Shown here in pieces: positions 52,209 to 61,293 of a stretch of 64,000 nt of DNA. Below the pieces are notes generated by a model. It was not told the DNA's origin. It saw only the letters and a program-made list of their open reading frames with translations, and ran no database searches. The stretch covers positions 133,803 to 197,802 of the forward strand of contig NZ_JBJYIN010000009.1 of NCBI RefSeq assembly GCF_046237015.1, in the 5' to 3' direction. The stretch comes from JBJYIN01 sp046237015 (lineage in GTDB: Bacteria; Pseudomonadota; Gammaproteobacteria; Enterobacterales; Enterobacteriaceae). Position 1 is the first letter of the stretch; each line of letters starts with the position of its first letter. Both the position numbers and the translations under genes were made by a program.

Positions 52209-55007
52209 ATGAGACGTATTGAGATCATACTGAGGGAGCTAGAGCGACTTACGCGTGGGCTAAGTCTTACCGATCTTGAACAGGAAGCGGTGTTTACGGC
52301 AGAAAGCATTGGCTTCAACCTCGGATTGGCGCGTAACTCTGTTAGTAAAGATCTCAATCAGTTGTGGAATGACGGTCTGGCGATTAAGAGCCGGGGTCGC
52401 CCGGTGTGCTTTCTGCATCGTCAGACGATTGAGACCCTGTTGGCACGTAAACTGGATGAGTCCGAGCGTGAAGTGCGTTCTGTTGCCGATCTTTTGCCGC
52501 ATCATGAAGGATCGGCTTCTGACGATCCGTTTATGGGGTTGATCGGCTACGATCGCAGTCTGCGTGATGCGGTGGAAAAGGGACGAGCCGCCGTGCTTTA
52601 TCCGCATGGGTTGCATGTTTTGCTGACGGGGCCGTCCGGGGTCGGAAAAACGTTTTTTGCGGAACTGATGCATCGCTTCGCCTGCGAACACGCCACAGGA
52701 ACGCCGCCGCCGCTGGTCTATTTCAACTGTGCGGAATATGCGCACAACCCGGAGTTGCTCTCCTCACATTTGTTTGGTCATCGGCAAGGGGCGTTTACTG
52801 GCGCGAACGAAAACAAATCCGGTCTGGTAGAACAGGCAGATGGTGGCTATTTGCTGCTGGACGAAGTACATCGCCTGTCTTATGAAGGTCAGGAGAAACT
52901 GTTCTCGATCTTGGATAAAGGCGAATACCGCCCACTCGGTTCCAGTGCGGTGGCTCGATCGATCGCGGTGCGATTGATTTGCGCGACGACCGAGCCGATA
53001 AACTCGGCACTGTTACGCACTTTTCAACGTCGTATTCAGGTCTGTATCGATTTACCCGGTATTCGTCAGCGCTCGGTAGAAGAACAGATCGAACTGATCG
53101 TCGGTTTTTTGCAGCGCGAAAGTCGCAAAATAGAACGCACGGTCAGTATCGATAAAACGCTTCTGTTATGGCTGCTGAATAAACCACTGGAAGGTAACAT
53201 CGGGCAGCTCAAAAGTGATATCCAATTCTTGTGCGCGCAGGCATGGGCGTCGGGGATGACCGAGCATAATGACACGCTGCAATTGGACAAGCGTTTGGTG
53301 GAGATGCCGGTTAATGCGACGCCTGAACAACGTCAGTTAGTTGATACGCTGTTTGAAACCAAAGAGCGGTTGAACGTTGATGCGCGTACGTTGCCAGCAT
53401 TGAAAAGTTCTCTGGCAACCGGCGCGGAGATTGAGGAAAGCGATCTTTTTTACAGCTTCCTGACCCGTGAATATGTCAATCTGCGTAACAGTAATGTCCC
53501 GCCAGCAGAAACGCTGGCAATACTGAAAAACAAACTCAGCTCCATTTTTGAATACGGTCTCTATAGCCGCGACAGTGTGGCGCATCCGCCGCGCTATGGC
53601 GATCAGATTGAAGAGCGGGTCACGCTACTGATCGGTTGTGTCGAACAGGTACTGGGTTTTTCACTGCCGGAAAATCTGGTTAATCCTTTACGTAAACATT
53701 TTCTGGCGTTGATTGGCTATGTACAGCGTGGTCTGATTCCGCAACTGTATTCTTCCAGTCTGATCCTGGATCGCTGTAAAGACGAATATGAGAATGCCAC
53801 GCTGCTGTGTCGCAAAATTAACGAGTTGCTGCATATCCAGTGCCCGGCGACAGAGGTGGTCTGGCTCTGCCTGTTTTTGAAAGAGTGTCGCCATTATCGA
53901 CAGCGCATTGACGCCAGCCCGGATTGCGGCGTCATCCTGATTGCCCACGGCGCGACAACCGCCACCAGTATGGCGCAGTACGTCAATCGTGTATTGGAAC
54001 GTGATCTGTTCAGCGCGATTGATATGCCGTTTGAGCAATCGGTACACGATACGCTGGAAACATTAACGCAGATGATCCAGAACCGACGCTATCAACGGTT
54101 GATCCTGATGGTGGATATTGGCTCGTTGATCCATTTCGGTAGCACTATTAGCAAACTGTTTCAGATTGATGTCCTGCTTATGCCGAATATTACGCTTACC
54201 AGCCTGCTGGAAGTGGGGCTGGATTTGAGCTTTGAGACCAGTGATTTGCCGCAGTTGGCTGAGCTTATGCAAAGTAAAGGCATCCCCAGTCAGCTCTGTA
54301 CGCCACAGCAGGAAAGTAGCGGCAACGTATTGGTTATTTCCTGCATTACCGGTATGGGAACAGCGGAAAAGATTAAAAAAGTGCTGGAGGAAAGCTTTGG
54401 CGAACTGATGTCTCAGGACACGCGCATGGTGATCCTGGATTACAACGAAGTGCGCAGTCTGGAACGGGTTCAACAGGCATTGAACGCTCGTGAACGTCTG
54501 GCGGGGATTGTCGGCACCTTCCAGCCTGGGTTGCCGGATATACCGTTTATCTCGTTAGAAGAGTTATTTTCCGAACAGGGGCCGGAGTTGGTATTAAGCC
54601 TTTTAACGCCAGATCTTTCCAGCGCGGAACGACGCCTGGAGATGGAGCGCAGCGCCATGCGTTTTATCAGCGCGTTGACCATGGAGAGTATCATCAACCA
54701 CATTTCGGTGCTTAATCCACAGCGTATTCTGAAAGAGATTGAAGGCGTACTGAATCATTTAACGACAACATTGGCTTTGAAACCCAGTCGTCAGGTGACA
54801 CTGCGCTTCCTGATCCACTGCTGTTGCATGGTTGAGCGTATCGTGATTAACCGAAAACCGTTACAGATGGCGTTGGAAAATAAGCCCGATCTGGATGCCC
54901 GGGCGTTTAGTGTCATCAAATCCGCTTTCCTACCGATAGAAGAGGCTTACGCGATCCGTTTATCGGATGCGGAGTATATTTATATTTATGAGTTGTTGTA
55001 TAACTAA
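52209..55007 (+). CDS. dgaR: LevR-type sigma-54 activator with PTS regulatory domains, DgaR
   Basis: 932 residues. Order: N-terminal winged helix (about 1-75, LARNSVSKDLNQLWNDG), AAA+ domain with Walker A GPSGVGKT and sigma-54 contact GAFTGA (HRQGAFTGANENKSG), PRD1 (about 455-560), a mannose-type EIIA-like domain with IAHGATTATSM, a GatB-like EIIB domain with ISCITGMGTAEKIKK, and PRD2 (about 825-930). PRD histidines would be phosphorylated by the PTS, linking activity to substrate transport. It sits upstream of the sigma-54-driven dgaABCDEF operon on the same strand, as in Salmonella. A strong terminator follows. Confidence 0.92.
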   Translation: MRRIEIILRELERLTRGLSLTDLEQEAVFTAESIGFNLGLARNSVSKDLNQLWNDGLAIKSRGRPVCFLHRQTIETLLARKLDESEREVRSVADLLPHHEGSASDDPFMGLIGYDRSLRDAVEKGRAAVLYPHGLHVLLTGPSGVGKTFFAELMHRFACEHATGTPPPLVYFNCAEYAHNPELLSSHLFGHRQGAFTGANENKSGLVEQADGGYLLLDEVHRLSYEGQEKLFSILDKGEYRPLGSSAVARSIAVRLICATTEPINSALLRTFQRRIQVCIDLPGIRQRSVEEQIELIVGFLQRESRKIERTVSIDKTLLLWLLNKPLEGNIGQLKSDIQFLCAQAWASGMTEHNDTLQLDKRLVEMPVNATPEQRQLVDTLFETKERLNVDARTLPALKSSLATGAEIEESDLFYSFLTREYVNLRNSNVPPAETLAILKNKLSSIFEYGLYSRDSVAHPPRYGDQIEERVTLLIGCVEQVLGFSLPENLVNPLRKHFLALIGYVQRGLIPQLYSSSLILDRCKDEYENATLLCRKINELLHIQCPATEVVWLCLFLKECRHYRQRIDASPDCGVILIAHGATTATSMAQYVNRVLERDLFSAIDMPFEQSVHDTLETLTQMIQNRRYQRLILMVDIGSLIHFGSTISKLFQIDVLLMPNITLTSLLEVGLDLSFETSDLPQLAELMQSKGIPSQLCTPQQESSGNVLVISCITGMGTAEKIKKVLEESFGELMSQDTRMVILDYNEVRSLERVQQALNARERLAGIVGTFQPGLPDIPFISLEELFSEQGPELVLSLLTPDLSSAERRLEMERSAMRFISALTMESIINHISVLNPQRILKEIEGVLNHLTTTLALKPSRQVTLRFLIHCCCMVERIVINRKPLQMALENKPDLDARAFSVIKSAFLPIEEAYAIRLSDAEYIYIYELLYN

Positions 55008-55016
55008 TCCCTTTGC

Positions 55017-55039
55017 TGGCGAGGCTTAGCGCCTCGCCA
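55017..55039 (+). terminator. Terminator after dgaR
   Basis: TGGCGAGGC (55017-55025), 5-base loop, GCCTCGCCA (55031-55039), then CGTATTTTTAT. 10 bases after the dgaR stop, insulating it from the dgaA promoter. Confidence 0.85.
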
Positions 55040-55071
55040 CGTATTTTTATCCCTCCTGCGTGACACAAATC

Positions 55072-55087
55072 TGGCACATCCTTTGCT
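55072..55087 (+). promoter_or_regulatory. sigma-54 promoter of dgaABCDEF
   Basis: TGGCACA-TCCT-TTGCT, matching the TGGCACN5TTGCW consensus at every fixed position, 40 bases before the dgaA start. DgaR is the expected activator. Confidence 0.92.
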
Positions 55088-55126
55088 CTATTACATGGGT
55101 AAACGTAATCGAGCCTGGAGGCCATT

Positions 55127-55561
55127 TTGACTACCACTGTACCGACTCAACTGTTGCCCCGAATTCTGCTGCTGACACACGGTGGCTGGGGGCAGCCGCT
55201 TTGCAACAGCCTGCGCATGGTGACAGGCGAAATTGAAGGCGTGACGGAAATTGCATTGATGCCCGTTGATACGTTGGGTGAATTTTATCAGCGTGTCGAA
55301 TCCGTCGTGCAAACCATGCCGGAAGGCTCGCTGATCCTGACCGACTTTGTTGGCGGCACGACCTCAAACGTGGCGGCACGCCTGAGTGCGGATTATCCGG
55401 TTGCGGTGGTTTCCGGGTTGAATGCTTCCCTGTTGCTGGAAGCGCTGGACCGACGTGAACATGGTCGGCTTACCGATTGTGTTTCCGATCTGGTTGAAGC
55501 CGGGCGCAGCAGTTGTCTGGATGTTGTCGCTCACGTTCATCAATTACAACAATCACAATAA
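55127..55561 (+). CDS. dgaA: Mannose-family PTS component IIA, DgaA
   Basis: 144 residues, EIIA of the mannose/fructose/sorbose family; accepts phosphate from HPr on the histidine in LLLTHGGWGQPL, and GSLILTDFVGGTTSNVAAR is the next conserved block. It starts with TTG at 55127, since GGAGG lies 5 bases upstream and no ATG is suitable. The last codons and stop lie in a tandem 15-bp duplication. First gene of the operon. Confidence 0.88.
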   Translation: MTTTVPTQLLPRILLLTHGGWGQPLCNSLRMVTGEIEGVTEIALMPVDTLGEFYQRVESVVQTMPEGSLILTDFVGGTTSNVAARLSADYPVAVVSGLNASLLLEALDRREHGRLTDCVSDLVEAGRSSCLDVVAHVHQLQQSQ

Positions 55562-55575
55562 CAACAATCACAATA
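55546..55575 (+). repeat. Perfect tandem 15-bp duplication at the dgaA stop
   Basis: ACAACAATCACAATA twice in direct succession. The first copy encodes the end of DgaA (QQSQ) with the stop TAA at 55559-55561; the second copy fills the dgaA-dgaB spacer. Confidence 0.85.
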
Positions 55576-55590
55576 ACAAAGGAAAAAATC

Positions 55591-56076
55591 ATGGCAAACA
55601 TCGTGTTATGTCGTATTGATAGCCGCCTCATTCATGGGCAGGTGGTGACGAAATGGGTGGGACAGTCTCAGGCAAATCGGATCGCGGTGGTCAGCGATGA
55701 ACTGGATGCCGATCCGTTCATGAAAAATATCTACCTGATGGCGGCTCCGCCGAACATCAAAGTGGATTGCTATGGCAATCAAAGTTTTGCCGCAGCATGG
55801 AAAGAAAACCAACTGGGCGACGGCAATGTTCTGGTGTTATTTCCGTCTCTGGCGGCCATCCAACAGGCGGTACAACAGGGGTTTGACGTCAATACCATTC
55901 AGGTTGGCGGACTAGGAGGTGGGCCAAATCGTAAAGCGGTTTTCCAAAATATCACACTGGATGAAAAAGACGTCGGCATCCTTAACGACCTGAAAGACCG
56001 TGGGATCCAGGTATTCTTCCAAACTATTCCGGAAGATAAACCGCAGTCACTGGCCGATATCCTGAAAAAATTCTAA
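55591..56076 (+). CDS. dgaB: Mannose-family PTS component IIB, DgaB
   Basis: 161 residues from ATG 55591 (AAAGGA upstream). EIIB of the mannose/sorbose family: MANIVLCRIDSRLIHGQVVTKWV includes the phosphorylated histidine in RLIHGQV. Upstream in-frame codons overlap dgaA and are not used. Phosphorylates the incoming sugar acid. Confidence 0.92.
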   Translation: MANIVLCRIDSRLIHGQVVTKWVGQSQANRIAVVSDELDADPFMKNIYLMAAPPNIKVDCYGNQSFAAAWKENQLGDGNVLVLFPSLAAIQQAVQQGFDVNTIQVGGLGGGPNRKAVFQNITLDEKDVGILNDLKDRGIQVFFQTIPEDKPQSLADILKKF

Positions 56077-56099
56077 CCCTCTGATTATGGGATAACACT

Positions 56100-56849
56100 A
56101 TGGATACCTTACTTTTCGCAAGCCTGATGGGGTTGTATTACTGGTTTGCCCGTTTACGCCTCGGTTACACCTTCTCTGCGATGTTGCTACAGCCCGTGGT
56201 GATCGCGGTATTTGTTGGTCTGCTACTCGGCAACATGCAGACGGCGATGATCATTGGTGCGGGGATGCAACTGGTTTATTTGGGCGTTACGTCCACACCG
56301 GGTGGCAACGTGCCGTCAGATCCGGCTCTGGCTGCCTGTATCTCAATTCCTATTGCGGTAAAAGCGGGGATGGACCCCAATCTGGCGATTGCGCTGGCGA
56401 TCCCGTTTGGGGTGATCGGCGTATTCCTCGACCAATTACGTCGCACGCTGAACGCCGCTTGGGTGCATATGGCTGATAAGCATGCCGAAACGGCGAACAT
56501 GTCCGGCATTATGCGCTGCGCCTTTATCTACCCGGCCTTGTTGGGACTGGTGTTGCGCTTCCCGGTTGTATTCGCTGCCAACTATTTCGGACAAGATGTG
56601 GTGGAGAGCTTCCTTAAGCTGATGCCGCACTGGCTGACGCATTCCTTTGAGATCATGGGCGGCATTCTGCCTGCGCTGGGCTTCGCTATCACCATTATGG
56701 TGATCGGTAAAAAGAGCCTGTTACCGTGGTTTATCGGCGGGTTCTTCGCGGTGTTGTATCTCAAAGTAGACATCATGGCGATGGCAATCTTCGGCACCTG
56801 TGTGGCCTTCCTGATTAAAGGTTTGGCGAAAAATGAAGGAGCAGCATGA
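56100..56849 (+). CDS. dgaC: Mannose-family PTS component IIC, DgaC
   Basis: 249-residue membrane permease subunit of the mannose/sorbose family. Hydrophobic throughout, with GAGMQLVYLGVTSTPGGNVPSD (as GAGMQLVYLGV, TPGGNVPSDPALA), the conserved substrate region, and ALAIPFGVIGVFLDQLRR. Its TGA overlaps the dgaD ATG. Confidence 0.92.
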   Translation: MDTLLFASLMGLYYWFARLRLGYTFSAMLLQPVVIAVFVGLLLGNMQTAMIIGAGMQLVYLGVTSTPGGNVPSDPALAACISIPIAVKAGMDPNLAIALAIPFGVIGVFLDQLRRTLNAAWVHMADKHAETANMSGIMRCAFIYPALLGLVLRFPVVFAANYFGQDVVESFLKLMPHWLTHSFEIMGGILPALGFAITIMVIGKKSLLPWFIGGFFAVLYLKVDIMAMAIFGTCVAFLIKGLAKNEGAA

Positions 56850-57706
56850 TGAGTAGCGACGTAATGCAGCATGAACTGGTTGAGCGCGCACGGGAAAGCG
56901 GCGTGCTGACTAAAGCGGATATCACCAAAGCCTGGTTTATCTACTGGCTGGGGGCGGAGGTTTCCAACTCTTATGAACGTTTACAGAGTCTGATTTTCTG
57001 CGCCTCGATGACGCCGATTATCAAAAAGCTCTATCCACAAAAAGAAGAGCAAGTGGAAGCGTTAAAGCGCCATCTGAATTTCTTCAACTCGGAACAGACA
57101 TTTGGCGCGGTGATTCAGGGTATTTCCATCGCGATGGAAGAGCAGAAAACGCGTGGCGAACCGATCAGCGATGCCTCTATCACCGGGATTAAAACGGGTT
57201 TAATGGGGCCGTTAGCCGGGATGGGGGATTCCATTGTCTGGGCGGCGGTGATGCCGTTACTGATTGCGATTTTTATTCCCTTTGCCGCCAATGGTAGCGC
57301 AGTAGGCGGGATTGCACCGTTGATTCTCTATCCGGCGATTACGCTGGCGATCAGCTACGGGTTGATCCACAAGGGGTATTCGCTGGGACGAGATTCGATC
57401 GTCGGCTTGCTGCAAGGGGGGAGAATCAAGGAACTGATTTACGGCGCTAACGTGCTGGGCTTAATCATGATGGGCGCACTTTCGGCAAGCTACGTCAAGA
57501 TTACCTCGCCGCTAAAAATTAGTGCCTTGGAAGGTTCTGAAGTCGTGGTCCAGCAGATCCTGGATTCTATCGCACCCGGTCTGTTGCCTCTGGCTGCTGT
57601 GTTTTCCATCTATTTCTACCTGGTGAAAAAAGGGCCGCGCTACACCACTATTCTGCTATCGATAGTCGCGCTCAGTGTGGTGTGTTCGCTGCTGGGAGTG
57701 CTGTAA
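56846..57706 (+). CDS. dgaD: Mannose-family PTS component IID, DgaD
   Basis: 286-residue membrane subunit of the mannose/sorbose family. Conserved blocks: NSYERLQSLIFCASMTPIIKKLY, FFNSEQTFGAVIQGISIAMEEQ and GIKTGLMGPLAGMGDSIVWA. Two ATGs, 56846 and 56849; the second is 7 bases after GGAG and may be the true start. With DgaC it forms the D-glucosaminate translocator. Confidence 0.92.
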   Translation: MMSSDVMQHELVERARESGVLTKADITKAWFIYWLGAEVSNSYERLQSLIFCASMTPIIKKLYPQKEEQVEALKRHLNFFNSEQTFGAVIQGISIAMEEQKTRGEPISDASITGIKTGLMGPLAGMGDSIVWAAVMPLLIAIFIPFAANGSAVGGIAPLILYPAITLAISYGLIHKGYSLGRDSIVGLLQGGRIKELIYGANVLGLIMMGALSASYVKITSPLKISALEGSEVVVQQILDSIAPGLLPLAAVFSIYFYLVKKGPRYTTILLSIVALSVVCSLLGVL

Positions 57707-57709
57707 GCC

Positions 57710-58819
57710 ATGACTCAGAATATTTATCAACAGCTGGGGCTAAAACGGGTTATTAACGCCTGTGGCAAGATGACCATTCTCGGTGTTTCCAGCGTTGCGC
57801 CAGACGTGATGAAGGCGACAGCGCAGGCCGCTTCTGCCTTTGTTGAAATTGATCGCTTAGTGGATCGTACCGGTGAACTGCTTTCCCGTTATACCGGTGC
57901 GGAGGACAGCTACGTGACGTCCTGCGCGTCTGCGGGGATCGCAATCGCGGTTGCGGCGGCGATTACCCGTGGCGATCGGGCGCGGGTGACGCTGATGCCG
58001 GACAGTACCGGTATGGCCAATGAAGTGGTGATGTTGCGTGGGCATAATGTTGATTACGGTGCGCCCATCACCAGCGCTATTCGTCTGGGAGGCGGTCGCG
58101 TAGTGGAGGTCGGTTCCAGTAATCTGGTTGCCCGTTGGCAACTGGAGAGCGCCATTACGGATGATACCGCCGCGCTGCTGTATGTGAAGTCGCATCACTG
58201 TGTCCAGAAAGGCATGCTGACCATCGAAGATTTTGTTCAGGTTGCGCAAACCCACCATTTACCGCTGATTGTCGATGCTGCCGCTGAGGAGGATTTACAC
58301 CTCTGGGTTGCCAGCGGCGCAGATATGGTGATTTACAGTGGGGCTAAAGCCTTTAATGCGCCGACTTCCGGGTTTATCACCGGGAAAAAAGAGTGGATCG
58401 CTGCCTGTAAAGCGCAGCACCACGGCATTGCTCGGGCAATGAAGATTGGTAAGGAAAATATGGTCGGGCTCATCTACGCGCTGGAAAATTATCATAGCGC
58501 GCAGCCGACACAGACCGCCGAGGATCTCCAGCCCGCAGCCGATGCGATTTCTATGATTCACGGCTTGCGTGCCGATATTGAGCAGGATGAAGCGGGTCGG
58601 GCTATCTGGCGTATTCGCATCAAGGTGCTGCCAGAAGAATTGGGGTTGGATGCCCGTGCTGTGGAAGCTCAACTGCGAGGCGGTGATATTGCGATATACG
58701 CCCGTCGTTATAACCTTCATCAGGGGGTATTTAGCCTCGATCCACGTACAGTCGCAGAAGGGGAAATGGCGTTGATCATTGCGCGACTGAAGGAGATTGC
58801 TACTCATGCAACAGCTTAA
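57710..58819 (+). CDS. dgaE: D-glucosaminate-6-phosphate ammonia-lyase, DgaE (SelA-like PLP enzyme)
   Basis: 369 residues of the SelA/D-glucosaminate-6-phosphate ammonia-lyase fold. Releases ammonia from D-glucosaminate 6-phosphate to give 2-keto-3-deoxygluconate 6-phosphate. The PLP-binding lysine is in MVIYSGAKAFNAPTSGF; LPLIVDAAAEEDLHLW precedes it, where Asp contacts the PLP nitrogen; TGELLSRYTGAEDSYVTSCASAG is the N-terminal block. It overlaps dgaF by 14 bases. Confidence 0.92.
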   Translation: MTQNIYQQLGLKRVINACGKMTILGVSSVAPDVMKATAQAASAFVEIDRLVDRTGELLSRYTGAEDSYVTSCASAGIAIAVAAAITRGDRARVTLMPDSTGMANEVVMLRGHNVDYGAPITSAIRLGGGRVVEVGSSNLVARWQLESAITDDTAALLYVKSHHCVQKGMLTIEDFVQVAQTHHLPLIVDAAAEEDLHLWVASGADMVIYSGAKAFNAPTSGFITGKKEWIAACKAQHHGIARAMKIGKENMVGLIYALENYHSAQPTQTAEDLQPAADAISMIHGLRADIEQDEAGRAIWRIRIKVLPEELGLDARAVEAQLRGGDIAIYARRYNLHQGVFSLDPRTVAEGEMALIIARLKEIATHATA

Positions 58820-59549
58820 TTTTTATCGCCAGCGTGTGGCGATTAATGTGCTGGCAAAAGACATTGCCAACGCCAGGGAAATTTACGCGGCAGCCGAAGG
58901 CCATGTGGCCATCGGCGTACTCTCCGCTCAGTTTACTTCGGTTGATGAAGGTATCGCCGAAGTGAAACGCTGGATGGCAGAAGTGCCATCTATTTCCGTA
59001 GGGCTAGGGGCGGGCGATCCGGCTCAGTATTATAAAGCGGCAATGATCGCCTCAGCGGTTCATCCGGCGCATGTCAATCAGACCTTTACGGGCAGCGGTT
59101 TTGCCGCTGGTGCGCTGGCGGCGACAGGCGGCGAATTGACCCATATTAACGCGCTGGTCAGTCCGACGGGGACGCCTGGAGAAGTTCTCATCTCTACCGG
59201 CGTTAGCAGCAGTCAGGGAACGCCTGCTCGCGTCTCTTGTGATGCGGCGGTACGTATGATGCTGGATATGGGAGCGCATGCGGCAAAATTTTTCCCAATG
59301 GGGGGAGAAAAATCACTGGCAGAATTGCGCGTGCTGGCAACGTCTGCGGCACAGCATGGTATGACACTGATTGAGCCGACTGGTGGTATCGATTTGGATA
59401 ATTTTGGCATCATCCTGCAAACCTGTCTGGAAGCCGGTGTGCCACGAGTGATGCCGCATGTTTATAGTTCTATTATCGATCCACAAACCGGGAATACCCG
59501 GCCAGAAGATGTCATCAAACTCATGGAGATGGTGAAGGCGATTGTTTGA
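58806..59549 (+). CDS. dgaF: 2-keto-3-deoxygluconate-6-phosphate aldolase, DgaF
   Basis: 247 residues from ATG 58806, with GGAG about 10 bases upstream inside dgaE; a TTG at 58797 is less likely. Splits KDG 6-phosphate to pyruvate and glyceraldehyde 3-phosphate. Features: AAKFFPMGGEKSL (Schiff-base lysine region), LIEPTGGIDLDNF and VMPHVYSSIIDP. Final step of the dga pathway. Confidence 0.9.
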   Translation: MQQLNFYRQRVAINVLAKDIANAREIYAAAEGHVAIGVLSAQFTSVDEGIAEVKRWMAEVPSISVGLGAGDPAQYYKAAMIASAVHPAHVNQTFTGSGFAAGALAATGGELTHINALVSPTGTPGEVLISTGVSSSQGTPARVSCDAAVRMMLDMGAHAAKFFPMGGEKSLAELRVLATSAAQHGMTLIEPTGGIDLDNFGIILQTCLEAGVPRVMPHVYSSIIDPQTGNTRPEDVIKLMEMVKAIV

Positions 59550-59553
59550 AACT

Positions 59554-59618
59554 GGCGGCCATTGGCCGCCTCAGACTGTTGACAAGATCGTCTGAGAGGG
59601 CAAGCGTAGCTGCCCTCT
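59554..59618 (+). terminator. Two hairpins after dgaF
   Basis: GGCGGCC-ATT-GGCCGCC (59554-59570) and AGAGGGCA-N8-TGCCCTCT (59595-59618), both perfect. The first is 4 bases after the stop. No T-run, but together a probable operon end. Confidence 0.65.
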
Positions 59619-59676
59619 GTGTGTGGTCTAAAGGTGACATTCTCCGATAGGGTAACGTGCGATTTCCTCTCGCCTA

Positions 59677-61185
59677 TCAGAACGATTGTAATGTACTGAT
59701 TTTACCCTGTTGCCAGTTGTCGTCAGATTGACGCAGTGCCTGGCTGATATCTGCAAGGCTGTTGGACGGGAGGGTTTTGGGTAGTAAATCTAGTCCGATC
59801 GTTGAGAATATCTGACCATAGGTATTGCGTAGTTCTGCATAAGCCAGATCCTGACGCAAGCTGGCGTTGAGGGCGTTCAGTTCACCTTGAATCAACTGTA
59901 GTTCACCGATGCTGTTAGCCTTATAGCGATTTCTCAGTTGTTCGACGATTTTAGCGTCAAGATTGCGCAATTCTGAACTGGTCTTATATTGTCGCTGTGC
60001 CTCATTGAAGTTGGCCCGGGCGATATATAATTGCGCCATAATCGCCAACGACATCGCCTGGCGCTGCACTTCCGATACAGATTCGTTAGCCTGAGCGGCT
60101 TTACGCGCGGCGGGGCCGGATAGCAGATTGAACAAGTTCCAGGTGGCTTTCACGCCAACGTCAGCCCAACTGTTGTTGACCAGAAAAGAGTTGCTGTCAT
60201 AGTGACCGCCTGCGCTGATTTCCACGCCGGGCAGCATACGCAGCAACGTCTTGCGGGTTTCGGCTGCGTGAATTCGTACCTGATAATCCTGTTCGCGCAG
60301 TTCTGGACGACTGACCAGCGCCGCTTCTTCCAGCACTTTCACATCGACATTCAACTGCGGTACGGTTTCGTCACTGCTTTGTGGCAACGCGAGCTTGTAG
60401 GACGTCTCCAATGGCAGATTCATCAAGGTCGCCAGCTCAGTCTTGGCCAACGACAGTGCGCGACGCTGCTCTTCCAATTGGCGAGTGGCGTCGATCAGCG
60501 CACGTTGATAGCTCAGCGCTTCAATGGGATCGCCAATCTGCTGTGACGACATGTGCTCGCTTGCTTCACGTGCAGCGTTGACACGGACGATCAGACTATC
60601 GATTTTCCCTAAGAGACGCTCAGCGGCCACGGCGCGCCAGTAGGCAGAACGCACATCTTGCAGGATGGTGTGCACGACCTTGCGTTTACGCTCCTCGGCA
60701 ATCCAACGTTGATCCGATTTTTGCTGGGCGGTCACGTAGCTGACGCCAAAGTCGAGCACGTTCCACACCATGGTCAGATCGGCGACATCGCGGTCGCGAT
60801 CCTGTGAGGTAGACGGTTCCAGAGAGGTACGTCCTGTTTCCACGCTGCGGCTACTGGAGGCACTTATATTATTACGTCCTACGTAGCCTGCTGATGCCGC
60901 CAGTTTGGGCAACATATCATAGCGTGCCAGCTCCACCTGCTGCTGACTTAGCGCATATTCCATCACTTTTAAGCGTGATTCGAGGTTATATTTCAGCGCT
61001 CGTGCCATGGCATCATACAGCGTGATCGGTGCCGTGACGGGCTCCTGCTGGCTGAACATGGCGACTCGGTCCTGCTGGCTGCGTTGCCCGCTTTCGACCT
61101 TGCTGATCGGTTGGGTGGTCACGGCACAGCCGCTGGCGGCTAGCACGATGGCGCTAAGGCTAAATAGTTTGCGACCCTGTAACAC
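59677..61185 (-). CDS. TolC-family outer-membrane efflux lipoprotein
   Basis: About 502 residues if started at GTG 61185, which has AGGAG upstream; ATG 61203 and 61209 are possible but lack such a site. The signal KLFSLSAIVLAASGC ends in a lipobox-like SGC, so it is probably a lipoprotein. Two OEP repeats follow (LYDAMARALKYNLESRLKVMEY, ALVSRPELREQDYQVRIHAAE), with long coiled-coil helices, forming a trimeric channel. It follows a giant adhesin on the same strand by about 100 bases, so it is the likely outer-membrane exit of a type I secretion system whose ABC and membrane-fusion genes lie beyond the right edge. Confidence 0.85.
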   Translation of the reverse strand: MLQGRKLFSLSAIVLAASGCAVTTQPISKVESGQRSQQDRVAMFSQQEPVTAPITLYDAMARALKYNLESRLKVMEYALSQQQVELARYDMLPKLAASAGYVGRNNISASSSRSVETGRTSLEPSTSQDRDRDVADLTMVWNVLDFGVSYVTAQQKSDQRWIAEERKRKVVHTILQDVRSAYWRAVAAERLLGKIDSLIVRVNAAREASEHMSSQQIGDPIEALSYQRALIDATRQLEEQRRALSLAKTELATLMNLPLETSYKLALPQSSDETVPQLNVDVKVLEEAALVSRPELREQDYQVRIHAAETRKTLLRMLPGVEISAGGHYDSNSFLVNNSWADVGVKATWNLFNLLSGPAARKAAQANESVSEVQRQAMSLAIMAQLYIARANFNEAQRQYKTSSELRNLDAKIVEQLRNRYKANSIGELQLIQGELNALNASLRQDLAYAELRNTYGQIFSTIGLDLLPKTLPSNSLADISQALRQSDDNWQQGKISTLQSF

Positions 61186-61293
61186 TATTCCGCTCCTCGT
61201 CATTATCATTGTTACCAATGTTATTCTTGTGATGGTTCTGGTTGTTCTTGCGATCGTCTTGCGTATCGCAAGTTGCTGTGTTGTCGTGCAGGG

